Assembly: GCF_010093595.1 (NCBI RefSeq)
Contig: NW_022985442.1
Coordinates: 970,261 to 1,034,260, forward strand
DNA from: Mytilinidion resinicola
Taxonomy: Eukaryota; Ascomycota; Dothideomycetes; Mytilinidiales; Mytilinidiaceae
Direction: 5' to 3'
DNA: 64,000 bases
Within the stretch, counting starts at the first letter, position 1; every line of letters starts with the position of its first letter. The notes under the pieces are model-generated. The model saw only the letters and a program-made list of their open reading frames with translations. It made no database searches and was not told where the DNA came from. A program made the position numbers and the translations under genes. Shown here piece after piece: positions 46,662-56,965 of the stretch.

Positions 46662-47403
46662 TTCGACTCTTCACTGTGGGCATGTCGCGAACGAGATAAT
46701 GGAAAAATATCCCAAAGATGAGATGAGATGCAAGAGATGGAACCAGAGGCGGACGTCATCATGCACAGTCCACAGCCCACACAGCCACTACTTCGTATTC
46801 TATTGCTTGGCTGGGGGCCGGCCTTCAAGGTTCCTGATGACCGTCCTCCCAGTCCACCGAACCGCACTCTCAGTTCATGGATCCTGATCTGTACTAGTAT
46901 CTGAGAACCATAGAAAGATTGATGGATTGATGTTTTACAAGAGGCAAGCAAGCCTACGGTACGGAGAAAATCATCAAGAATGCGGTTCGTCATTTGAGGT
47001 CTAGTCTACCAGCAGTGTAGTGGCACTGGCCCCGTTAGCAGCGCGATCCCCACCACGCCAGCCTCCGTCTCTTGCTTCATCGCGCCGTCGATGATCTGAC
47101 ACATGGTGCTGCTCGTCACACTTTCTATTCGCGCCGAAATGCATGTCTCGAACGGTTGCTAGCTGCTTTCATATGCAATGATATCTCCAAATTGACACCC
47201 GGCGCCATGGGAGAGTTACAGTCCGGATGCAGCCGTCATCATTACAAGTCCATCTGCAAGGGTACAAAGGTAGCTACGCGGTAGATATGTGGGACCAATC
47301 GCGCTCTTCCTTTTACTCACATCAACTGAACTCGCTGTATCAAACAAGTTGACATATTATACTACTCCTTCAGCTTCTCAACCGACTTCATCAGACCGCA
47401 ACG
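46662..47403. other. Divergent promoter region, about 740 bases
   Basis: Between the divergent CorA-like and DUF2231 genes. No specific site recognised. A further in-frame start for either gene may hide here. Confidence 0.45.
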
Positions 47404-47981
47404 ATGGGGTGAGAAGCAACGCTCCCAGATATATACGTTCAACTCAGCTAACACACTATAGCCACCCAGCACACCCCGCGACCGTCCACTTCCCCATTAC
47501 CTTCACAGTCCTCAGTGGCCTCCTCGATCTTTTCTACGCGGCCGCGACCAACTCTACCACAGGCCCGCTTATCCTCTCAGCCCTAAAGAAGGCCGACGTC
47601 AACATCTACCTCGCAACCATTCCAATCCTCTCATATTACACCAACATACTCGCTATAATCACCGCAATTCCCTCCATCGTCACCGGCATTGCACAGCTGA
47701 TGCCGCTAATCAAACGCAATGGAGTGAAGACCTCAAAAGCTTTGACTGGAATCGCGCACGCTGCACTGAACGACCTCGTTGTTTTTGGGAATGTGTACAA
47801 TGCGTGGACGAGGCGCACTGCTACCGATTACAGGCCCGAACCGCTGAACACCGTTATTAGTGGAGCTGTGGCATTGCCTATGGTCTGTCTTTCAGCGTAC
47901 CTTGGAGCAAACCTGGTGTACAAGTACGGAATGGGTGTCGGAGGACCCACTGGAGATAGCAAGTTGAAGAAAGTGCAGTAG
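47404..47981 (+). CDS. DUF2231-family membrane protein
   Basis: Exon 2 (47,462-47,981) is secure: HPAHPATVHFPITFTVLSG is the DUF2231 signature, followed by about four hydrophobic segments, giving a small integral membrane protein of about 174 residues. The start is inferred. An ATG at 47,404 followed by GG and a GTGAGA donor would make a five-base first exon, joined by a 53-base intron with a GCTAAC branch site to give MGHPAHPATVHF. A longer or different first exon is possible; the frame upstream of 47,404 has no other ATG nearby. DUF2231 proteins are of unknown function in fungi. Confidence 0.75.
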
Positions 47982-49100
47982 GGCTTTGGACAGTGGACCG
48001 AGACGCTCCGTGTGGTTCCCATTGTACCGGGGCATTAGCACGTATGCAAATGTCTACTTGTTTGAGGTACTTCAGTGTATTCTTAAGGCATCAAACGAGC
48101 TGTAGGTCCATGATGAGCGAAAGTGGGGATGCGCTGGGGCTCTAAGCCCCATTGAAGATCGGGTTTAGCTTTCAAATCGATTCAGTGGAAAATGAGCTCC
48201 TTTTTGAATGACGTACTTCATAAGATATGAACTAATAGTGCTGGGACACGAGTTTGTAGACTCTTTCGTGAAAGCTCCTCTAGATTTCTTCTGATATGCG
48301 AATCCACCCCAACGTACGTCAAGATAGGTTCATTGAGAACTATTAACCTCGCTCCACTTCGTGCTATCTAGGATTATACATTCTCTCTGCATTCCAATAA
48401 TTCGCTGGAGTGCCTCTGACAGTGGCAAGCAAGAGTGCACAAACCTTTTGTCCAGGTTACTTTAGCATGCATGAACAGCTACCTCAATCAGATTCCGACG
48501 TCTGAAACTGTCGCGATCTGTGAGCAGCTTATGTGAAGCCAAAGCAAATGCGTTGAGATCTGCGTGCGGCTATTTCTAGTAAGTGCTATTATGTTCAACG
48601 TATGTATGACTAGTCTGCTAAGATCGGCTGAATAGGCCTCGTTTCATATTCCAGCGAAGTTGACACCAATCGCTTGGTACACAACGTCATTTTGTTTCGC
48701 GATGCTTCAGAAACAATCAACATGAAAATCGAGCAATGTATGCTTTCCATGCACTATTTGCGCCTGGTAGGAGGTATGAACCCGTCGAATCTGCTCATAT
48801 GCCGATATCTATGCCTAGGTACCCATCGGGTATGTCCAATGAGGTTTGCGCTAAAACCTCATTCTCATCTATCAGCTTCTGGGTACATTGAATGTCTCCT
48901 GAGTGCTCATTACAATGAAGCCGAAGTGCTCTAGCAAACTTGTCATCGGTAGGGGAGCGCAATGGCGTGAAAGAATGAGAAGAAGGCGCGATACCTGAGC
49001 AAAAGCCAAAATTTATATCACCTCACACTCTTGCAAAAGCCAGACAATATCTCCCTCCCCCCTACCGATGCCCCATACTTGTCTATATTTCTCTGCAAAT
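47982..49100. other. Intergenic, about 1.1 kb
   Basis: No supported gene or repeat; AT-rich with short frames only. Confidence 0.5.
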
Positions 49101-49807
49101 ATGAAGCTGTCCACCATATTACTTCGCGCGCTTGCCCTTGGTGCATCCGCCCAGCAGTCTTCATCATACACCGATTCGAAATCCGGCATAACTTTTCAAA
49201 CTCACACTGAAACCGCTGGCTTTGCTTTTGGCATCGCGCTTCCCGAAACGCCCTCCACTGACTCCATCAGCCTTCTCGTTGGCAAAGGCACTGGATGCGC
49301 AGGTGTTTCGTTAGCTGGCCCGATGATAAACAGCCTTCTCATTGTGGCATGGCCAAGTGGAACTTCGCTCGTGTCTTCTTTTAGAAAGACCTCATAAGTT
49401 ACCAAGTTTACTCGCGCTCTGTGCAGTATTCAATATATTCGGCATACTGAGTTGCAACGTGACTACAGAACCTACGGTTCCCCCGCTGAAGCTAACGGCA
49501 CGTTCGCCGTGACACCCATCGTCAGCGGCACCTACATCAACAGTACCCATTACACGCACACGTTCCTCCGTCGAAATTGTATCGCCAGTGACGGTACCAC
49601 CTTCGCTTCAAACTCGAGCGTCGGAGTGATAGGATGGGCGATGAGCACTACGGCTCTAGTGAGTGCGAGCAATCATGCACCCAGCCTCAATCATCATGCC
49701 AACCAGGGAAATCATGGCGTGAATTTTGAGGCGGCGAATAGCGCAGACTATGCAACGTGGGCAGCATTGGCCGGGAATGGGAGCGCGAGGACCGAGAAGG
49801 CTTGTTG
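49101..49807 (+). pseudogene. Secreted AA8-type cytochrome domain protein, apparently interrupted
   Basis: A signal peptide (KLSTILLRALALGASA) precedes a domain resembling the cytochrome of cellobiose dehydrogenase: YTDSKSGITFQTH, FGIALPETP, GWAGVSL-like CAGVSLAGPMINSLLIVAWP with the candidate Met heme ligand, then GTYINSTHYTHTFL and HGVNFEAANSADYATWAAL. A TAA stop at 49,395-49,397 falls just after VSSFRKTS, where family members continue. The second half resumes in the same frame from about 49,461. No GT-AG intron that I tested removes the stop and keeps frame, so the gene looks broken, unless an unusual junction is used. A cysteine usually paired in this fold is Arg (LRRNC). No dehydrogenase domain follows, so it would be a stand-alone heme protein. 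Confidence 0.55.
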
Positions 49808-50565
49808 AGTGGTTCGGGATTTCTTTTGAGCGTTTCGATGGTCTGATAAAGGATATGCGACTGTGAGTATGATTCTACCAGCTACAGAATCCCCTTTCTC
49901 GGCTGGTTCCGATGCCGTGACACTCGTTTCGCCTCCCTGCAAATACATACCTACAGTACTAGGGCACAAGTTCGAGCTCGCCGTCCTTTTCATCTTGTCC
50001 CGATCTATGATATGGTGCTGAAGCACTACCAACGGCGGCAAGTAGGGCGACTGTCCGTGAATAGAGTTCCTCCGATTTAGGCTTTCAGGGACTTTGCATC
50101 TTGTAAAACTATCTAATATGATGGTAAGCAACTGCGCCCAGACTTTTGGCAAGGCACTATATGTATTGATTTCCAAGGTCCTGCAGCAAGGTTACGTTCA
50201 GCCTGAACTTGGACATTCATCCTTGACCCTGAGTGTGTCGGTAAACACGTACGGTACCTTTTCTAGGATGATCCCGACGCCAATATATCTTATGAGGTAC
50301 AACATCACGCGAACTCGGGCCCCTGTGCCACTCTCTATTCTGCATTACGTTTTGTGCTACCGTGCCACTACATTGAACTCTGCGCACTGTGGTGGAGTGA
50401 GCAGAACGCAATGGGTGATATATGTTTTCTGCGTTCGAAGACGCTCTTTGAGCTTTTATCATCGACAACGAAGGCAAAGGCCATCATCCACTCGCTCGAA
50501 TTTTTTTCCATCCACGGTCAAAGGCTTTAAAGCATTTTACAAGCGAGCTCATCGCCAGACCCAGG
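49808..50565. other. Intergenic, contains MITE-like copy 3
   Basis: About 760 bases with the inverted-repeat element at 49,952-50,161. The last 400 bases are the presumed promoter of the SH3b-like gene. Frames here are not supported. Confidence 0.5.
49952..50161. mobile_element. MITE-like element, copy 3 (210 bases)
   Basis: Left end TACAGTACTAGGGCACAAGT; complement of the right end TATAGTGCCTTGCCAAAAGT. Both begin with TA and agree at most positions. The interior is more diverged than copies 1 and 2 but keeps similar phrases (GCTGAAGCACTACC, GAATAGAGTTCC). Confidence 0.6.
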
Positions 50566-51796
50566 ATGCGCTTTTATAGTTCCTTCCACTCGATCCTCAT
50601 TCTATCAAGATTCAATTTCGCTATCTCCACAGTCCCGAAAGTATACCTGAACAACACCGTCGAACATGGAGTGAACACGGAGTGCAAGACGTGCCCATAC
50701 GTGCTTTGTCCCAACAAATTGTACTATGACTCCGACGTGAACGTGACGTTGACATGCTTCACCACAGGAACGGAAATCTCTGGAGACTCGTGCGCAAATC
50801 CTCAAAATAATGATGGCCTGAGTATGCAAGACTTACGAGCTTGAGAGTCTAGTATATGGTTAGGTACGAGTGATGGATGCTACGTCACGCAATACGATCT
50901 GGTTCTGTATAATGGTAGCTGTGAGTTCAGTCAATATTTCCAAGCTCTACCTACGCCAGCAACCCTCGTACATGTTAAGTACATGCTAAACCTTCCCAGA
51001 CAGCACTACTCTCGCCCCGTGCAGTCCCTCGCCCATCAAAGAAAACATCACCACCCAATCCGCCACCATCAAGTACGACACCGAATGCAACATCACACCC
51101 TCCACGAGCGTCGACACGGTACACTACCTCAAACCAAACACCGACATCACCGTAACATGCTGGACCAACGACTCCACCAGCACTGTGATTAATGACCCGT
51201 AAGAAAACCTCGCTTCGCTCCCCTCCATCAAGCTTGCCACTGATTAGAAGCAGAATGTGGCTCAAAACAACCCAAAACTGCTACGTCGCCCAAATCGGCC
51301 TAGCCCACCCGGCCAACACCTCTGCCCTCGACTTCTGCGGCCCGATCCCCTTCCTCGAGCTCATCAACGCCGCGAATCGTAGTGGAAGTGACTCCCCTGA
51401 CAGCCCTACAGACCCCGAAGACACCGATAAGCCCGCGGAGATCCCCCACCTACTAATCCGCAGCGCAAACTACCTCATTAACGTGACCGTCTGTGAGGAC
51501 TACGCCTATTGCCGTAGCTGTCCGCACCTGAACTGCACGGTGGAACGGGCGTATGAGTTCGGAACGCAGATTTGGCTGCAGTGTTTAGTAGCGTCGACGG
51601 CACCGAATGAGACGTTTTGGAGCGAGACGACGGATTGGTGCTTCGTGAGGAGCGAGGATTTGTGGGAGAGTCCGGAGGGGGATTGTGAGTGGTTTTCTTA
51701 CTTTTTGGGTCGGGAGAATGGGGATGTGTAGGTGGATTGATTGCTAATGATGGAGTAGATTATAAGTTCCCGCTCTGCAGCGATTTTGAGAAGTAG
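50566..51796 (+). CDS. Secreted protein with three SH3b-like cysteine modules
   Basis: Five exons (50,566-50,789; 50,853-50,920; 51,000-51,198; 51,254-51,684; 51,759-51,796) encode about 319 residues. A signal peptide is likely (FHSILILSRFNFAIS). Three related modules of about 70 residues follow. Module 1: ECKTCPYVLCPNKLYY, VNVTLTCFTTGTEISGDSIW, GCYVTQYDL. Module 2: TECNITPSTS, DITVTCWTNDS, WLKTTQNCYVAQIGL. Module 3: DYAYCRSCPHLNCTVE, GTQIWLQCLVAS, TTDWCFVRSEDL. The order (a CxxC-like start, a GxxVxVxC strand, a W, then CYV) resembles bacterial SH3b domains, with cysteines added. Many N-glycosylation sites and a Ser/Pro/Asp-rich linker between modules 2 and 3 fit an extracellular protein. Family and role are unknown; cell-wall glycan binding is a guess. 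All phases agree. Confidence 0.75.
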
Positions 51797-52818
51797 GTGA
51801 GGTGTGGCGGAGTTTGAAGGAATGGGTATTGGGATGAGGGTGAGGTTGAATTGGGCAATGGGCTAAGGGAACGTCGAGATGTACAACCGGGGCACTTGTC
51901 TGATGTCTTAAACGTAGGTCAATCCGATGCATCGCACCGCCTGATTTAGCTTATTTGGCTTTTGCTTCCCGTCCGACGCTCGATTTCAGTCACTTTTGAG
52001 ATGCGATTTGCTTGACAACCTAAATCAAACCAGGGCACTGGGTTCAACTTGGCATGGTTGAGATGTATGAAGTGGAGCCAGTCCGTCCGATCTGGACTCG
52101 ACTTTGGCATATTATTGGAGGACCCTCCAAATCAGATCATGAATTTGGGGTATATTTAGCGGTGTTGAGATGTATAATGTGAAGCCAGTCCGTGCAATTT
52201 GAACTCGATTTTAGCATGTTTTTGGAGGACGGCCCATATCAGGCCACGGAATTAGGGTATATTTGGCGGTGTTGAGATGTATAAAGAGGAGCCAGTCCGT
52301 GCGATTTGGGCTTGATTTTGACATACTATTGGAGGACACCCGATATTGGAGCACGAAACAACATAAATTTCACGACGTTCTAAACCAGACAAAGGAAGAA
52401 GGCAGCTTTCAGAACGCCTTAAACTAGGCCGTGGGATCGAGGTAAAGTTTGAAGTGCCAAGACGTATAACCGGGAGCCAGTCCGTACAATTTCGACTCGA
52501 TTTTGGATGACTATTAGAGGACGCCCCATATCAGATCATGGATTTAGGGTATATTTGGCGGCCTTAAGATGTATAAAGGTGGGCCAGTCCGCGCGATTTG
52601 AAACCGATTTTGGCATGTTTTTGGAGGACACCCTAGATTGGATCTAGATATTACGCTCAGGCTCACCTCAGTTATTTGATCAGGGGCCCTTCGAATCTTC
52701 ATCGGGAGTATCAATACATTATGATCGACGCCCTGAATCACGCGATCAATACTCGTGTTAGTTATCGCTTCGTTGTACTCGAGAAGAGAAGAGAAGAGTC
52801 GGATTTAGTTCCAAGAAC
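51797..52818. other. Convergent intergenic, contains the 107-base array
   Basis: Lies between the convergent SH3b-like gene and the SDR. Two thirds of it is repeat array (52,025-52,650); nothing else is recognised. Confidence 0.5.
52025..52650. repeat. Tandem array, 107-base period, with one expanded unit
   Basis: The phrase GCCAGTCCG starts at 52,077, 52,184, 52,291, 52,476 and 52,583. Three spacings are exactly 107; one is 185 because of 78 extra bases. Each unit runs on through a CGATTTTGGCATG-like block, a GGAGGAC block and a TTGAGATGTATAA-like block. The expanded unit shares a GACGTTCTAAA-like segment with the longer units at 2.0-2.35 kb, so the 147-base form may be ancestral. No coding potential beyond chance. 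Confidence 0.8.
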
Positions 52819-53980
52819 TCAACCGATCTTTATGCCACCTCCGCTGGCACTAATGACCGAGCCCGTGATCCATCGGGCATCACGGCTGCATAGCATCCCT
52901 ATCACGTCCTGATTGACGTGTTCCGTCAGTATCGAGCATGCATAGAAGGATTTCGAGCGCTTAAGCCAGTAATGTGACACTCACCGACACATCTTCCAGC
53001 TGCCCAAATCTGGGAATACTCTGCAGCGGCATGAACTCCTGCTTGAAGCCCTCCAAAGTATCAGGCGGGCACATCATCACCGAGTCCGTCTGCGTCAAGC
53101 CGACCGTCACAGCATTCGCCGTCGTCCCAGCCATGAAGGCAAACTTAAAGTGAATTAGCATCTAAACAAAGCGCAAGTCCTGCTTTGGGAGATGGGGCTG
53201 ATAATTAACCTTCTCATCCCTCCCCCCAAACGCCTGACTCCACGTCCTACACAGCGATTCGCCCGCGCTCTTCCCAGCCGCATATATCAACTGCTCTCCC
53301 CACGGCTGCCTCGACCTAATCGAGGAAAGATAGATGATCCGACTCTCGGGCCGAAACATCTTCCTCTTCACCAGCTCATCCACGATCAGCACCGGCGTCT
53401 GCACATTCCCCACCAAACTCTTCTGGATCTCCTCAACCGTCAGCTCTCCCAGCGTCCCCGCACTAGAATCGGACGCGTTGTTAACAAAGATGTCCACGTG
53501 ACCGTCGAAATGCTGGATCAGCGCGTCGGCGATAGTCTGCGCGCACGTGGGCGAGAAGATGTCGGCGGCGATTCCTCTGATCTTGGAGCTTTGCGATTGG
53601 TTGGCGGCTTTGTACCACGAGGCGATCTCATTTTCGAGCACGTCGATGAAGTGGATGGTTTGCGGGCTCGAGCATGTGCCTAGGATAGAGCAGCCTCTGG
53701 ATGCTAGATTCACGGCGGTAGCGCGGCCGATGCCGCGGGAGGCGCCGGTTATGACGGCGACTTTGCCGGTGAGGTCTTGCCCTCTGAGTTGAGATGGTGC
53801 CATCATGAGAATATGATGAGTGGGCTTTGGGATTTGAGCGTATGATGAAGCGGTGGTTCTACATCTGGTCGTTGTGTAAGGTGTGACGTCGTGAAACTTG
53901 GAAGTAGAATAGGAACGAGTAGTTCTAAGCGACGAGAAAGGATTTTGCTGCTGGAGACTCACTTGGGAAAGACTTGGCAT
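52819..53980 (-). CDS. Short-chain dehydrogenase/reductase
   Basis: Three exons on the minus strand (53,980-53,210; 53,143-52,985; 52,908-52,819) encode about 339 residues. The NAD(P)-binding motif is TGASRGIG (about 77-84), NNAS follows in place of the usual NNAG, and the catalytic set is Ser (YLSSIRS) and YAAGK (Tyr-x3-Lys). The C-terminus (DARWITGSVISASGG) is typical of the classical SDR family and appears only after the last intron is spliced. Residues 1-60 (PSLSQVSLQQQ ... TTRSYSTSKFH) look like a mitochondrial presequence; a start at the MMAPSQL pair (about residue 59) would give a classical cytosolic SDR. Substrate unknown. Confidence 0.85.
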
Positions 53981-54470
53981 GGATGAGAAAAGTGTCGAGC
54001 ACTGAGTGAGTGGTTTCCCTATTCCTGTCTGTGCGTTTACTAAGAGGAGATCGACGCACGGATAGAAATGGGGGCTGTGGATGGGAAATGGGAATCACGT
54101 GAGCAGGAGAGAGAAAGGGCTAGGTAGTTAAGAGCCAGCAGGTGTGGAGCCTCTCGCGCAAATCATGAAGGCGAAGGTTACTAGACTTTTCATTGTACAG
54201 TACTAGACTAGGTCATAAGTTTGGGTACAAAGATATTTCACTGCTTGGGATATACACTTGCTCGCTCGACACCACTGTATGGAGTGCATTAGCTAGCATG
54301 TCTTCGGTCAGTCAAATGGTAGCTTTATTTCTATTACGTTGAGCTTTCATGGTATCTGGAGTTTCAAAAGTCTATCAGGATACCAGAGCAGAAGTAAGGA
54401 GTGATGAAATTTATGACATAGCAGTGTAGGAAGCTATTCTAAGATTCCATAGATATCAAGCCCCACATAT
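53981..54470. other. Intergenic, contains MITE-like copy 4
   Basis: About 490 bases: upstream of one SDR and downstream of the other, both on the minus strand. Half is the element at 54,196-54,428, which ends 43 bases from the second SDR's stop. Confidence 0.5.
54196..54428. mobile_element. MITE-like element, copy 4 (233 bases)
   Basis: Left end TACAGTACTAGACTAGGTCA with the interior GGGTACAAAGATATTTCACTGCTTGG, which matches copy 2. Complement of the right end TACACTGCTATGTCATAAAT; with a five-base gap the ends pair over about 24 bases. TA at both edges. Confidence 0.65.
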
Positions 54471-55643
54471 CTACTCTAATCCCACCATCTTGAGCGAGTC
54501 CTTCCACAGCCTCTCCTCCCCGTCCTTGTCATACGCCCAAGACTTGTACCCATCATCATTGGGGATATGGCCCGCACCTTTCGCTGCACTGGCAGCTTGG
54601 GCCGACGTTGGCTTCTTGCCTACCTCAAGCTGCTCCTCGCAATCCGCCAGGAACCTTCCTCCCTTGTTTTTCCACTCTTCGCTTAACGCCGCATAGACGC
54701 TCGTCGAAGCTCCCTGTTCCGAACTCTTCACCGACCTCACCCATTCGGGGTTGTCTTTCATCAAGTTGACGAGTTCCTGTTGATGAACCTGCAACCCCGT
54801 GTTGATGCCTCCTGGGTGCAACGACGTGGCGTGCAAGTTTTGCGGTCCGTAATGGCGGTCAATGTAGTTTGCGAGCCATATGTTTGCTGTCTTCGACTGT
54901 CCATAACCGGCCCAGGGACTGTAGCTACCCTCTTTCTCGAAGTTGTAGTCGTCAAGACGGACGCTGGCTGCGCGGTGGCCGATGCTGCTCACGCTGACGA
55001 CACGGCTAGGGAAATCGGGCGTCGCAGAGGCGAGCAGAGTGTCCTTCAGCAAGTTGAAGAGAAGAAAATGACCGAGGTGATTGGTTGCGAACTGCGTCTC
55101 GAAGCCGTCGACGGTCTTGCCGTATGGGCACGCCATTATACCGGCATTGTTGACCACAATGTTAAGTTTGTCGGTCTTGCTAAGAATATCTTTCGCCCCT
55201 TTCCTCACGCTCTCGAGGTTATCAAGGCTCATTTCGATCAATGTGATGGGACCGCCACTTGGGATCTTGCTGGCTAGGATCTTGTCGACGACGGCCTGGC
55301 CTTTGGCGACGTTACGAACAGTGCCGAAGACGTGGGCACCGGTAGCATGGAACGCACGCAATGTCTCAATTCCAATGCCAGAGGAGATACCTGTAACGAG
55401 CATAACCTTGTCAGGCAGCTTGCCAATGAGGTTTTCGTCCTCGAGGATCTGGATGGCAGTGGGCCGAGCATCACCGGCTCCATTGGGAGAGGCATGTGCG
55501 GCAGCGTAGCGAGACATAGTGCGGTATGTTTTGAATGGTAGAGGAAGATATTGAGAAATGTGAGAAGAGGTGGAGGATCGTATTCTTGTTGGTTTTATGT
55601 TTGACAGGAGAGGGGTTATGATGCGGAGAAGACGAGCAGCCAT
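54471..55643 (-). CDS. Short-chain dehydrogenase, retinol dehydrogenase-like
   Basis: Single exon on the minus strand for 390 residues. The Rossmann motif is TGISSGIG (about 83-90), then NNAGIMACP, the catalytic Ser in VSVSSIGHRAAS and YGQSK (Tyr-x3-Lys), and the LHPGGINTGL block, as in retinol dehydrogenase/WW-domain oxidoreductase-like SDRs. These reduce or oxidise a range of carbonyls; the substrate is unknown. The N-terminus (AARLLRIITPLLSNIKPTRIRSS) is hydrophobic and Arg-rich, suggesting mitochondrial targeting or a membrane anchor; an internal start at TYRTM-SRYAAAH is the alternative. It lies next to another SDR on the same strand but the two are not close relatives. Confidence 0.88.
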   Translation of the reverse strand: MAARLLRIITPLLSNIKPTRIRSSTSSHISQYLPLPFKTYRTMSRYAAAHASPNGAGDARPTAIQILEDENLIGKLPDKVMLVTGISSGIGIETLRAFHATGAHVFGTVRNVAKGQAVVDKILASKIPSGGPITLIEMSLDNLESVRKGAKDILSKTDKLNIVVNNAGIMACPYGKTVDGFETQFATNHLGHFLLFNLLKDTLLASATPDFPSRVVSVSSIGHRAASVRLDDYNFEKEGSYSPWAGYGQSKTANIWLANYIDRHYGPQNLHATSLHPGGINTGLQVHQQELVNLMKDNPEWVRSVKSSEQGASTSVYAALSEEWKNKGGRFLADCEEQLEVGKKPTSAQAASAAKGAGHIPNDDGYKSWAYDKDGEERLWKDSLKMVGLE

Positions 55644-56965
55644 GCAGAAGAATCTAGGGGTCTATATACACCACCATGCACCAGACACTTCACTTACTCT
55701 TCAAGTAGCTCTAAGGATATACATGCGGAGTTAAGAGCGCCTGCATGTAATCGTGGTGGGCATTAGTGGGACGAGCCTAAAGCGTCGTCTGTAACTCCTG
55801 CGCTTAGATGGTTTCAGGCCGTCAGTCGTCATGACTTCCGCCAGCGAAGAAACTAAACTTCGAATTATCCGTTAACGGATGGGGAATAATCGGACGAGTC
55901 CGCGCGGTAATGTTCTGCTACCAGCGTCGTCGAGGCGGTGATAATGCGGATGGTAAACATGGCTCGCGTCAGCGCCGTGTAGAGTCGGCGTTAAGAACAT
56001 CTCACGGCTTTTGGAGATCCTCACGCCACGAAGCACAGGCCTCAAATCACCGTTACGCCCTTTTGCAGGTGTGTACAAGAATAGGACATACATAGTGCGT
56101 TTTGTCCAGTGGAAGTTTCCTATTGCTCGACTCTATTGATGACACACCAACGTACATGAACGTGTGTATGTCCTTTGACTGCTACCTGCAAGACAACGAG
56201 AATCTCCACCACCATAGGCATAACGAGTCCCTCTCTTACCTTCCGTTGGGTACATAGTCTCTACCAAAGCCTGGCAAAGGCTTCGTGAGAGTTGGTATCA
56301 TTGAGACAGAGTATCGGCCTCCCTCACAAGACTAGGTAGATATCTGTCCTGGCTTGCGATGGAGAGATTCGATATCTGTTGTCAGTATTGCCCTTTTGAT
56401 CGACTATGTTAGACCTTTTCGAGTCGTCATTTAAATGATCTAAAATCCCTTCTGACCATCCCACTCTAAGTTCAAAAGAGTTTGGGATTGAGAAGGAAAA
56501 GACTGTCCAAGGCTGAGCAGCACATGGCGAGGAAGTACAATGCCTCGTCATAGAAATCCGTACACCCGTTCACCACTGCGTGAGGAGCTTCATAGTATTT
56601 TCAGCATTCCGAATAAGAAATTTTGGCATTTTGGACAACTAGTAAACTCACGAGGCTACCTCGGAAAACGTCACAGGTTGTACACAGATTGGAAGTGTAT
56701 TCGCTGTCCCCGGTTTCTGTTGGTACGTTGAAGCTCCACAAACGATTGCAGGGAAGTGTACGGATATCTCTGGCAAGGCACTGTAGGTAGGCACATTGGT
56801 TTTCACGAGAACAACAAGTTTAATAGAACAGATAAATTCGAGTAAAAGTACTGCAATGCGTAAACTATCACGCTCGCTGTACTCCGCTATGCAAACGCCA
56901 ACCAGCAATACCCACAATGCATCCACCAATAAAGCACATATATGCTCCTTCGAACAAGAAATCTC
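55644..56965. other. Intergenic, 1.3 kb, contains MITE-like copy 5
   Basis: No supported gene. It contains the element at 56,536-56,785, which has the best preserved inverted ends in the window. Confidence 0.5.
56536..56785. mobile_element. MITE-like element, copy 5 (250 bases)
   Basis: Left end TACAATGCCTCGTCATAGAA; complement of the right end TACAGTGCCTTGCCAGAGAT; both continue into a TCCGTACAC block. About 24 of the first 30 bases agree. The left interior (GTACACCCGTTCACCACTGC) matches copy 4. TA at both edges. Confidence 0.75.

Noticed and set aside
46514..46993. 159-codon minus-strand frame covering the CorA-like start
   Set aside because: Different frame from the CorA-like first exon; the spliced CorA-like product is better supported.
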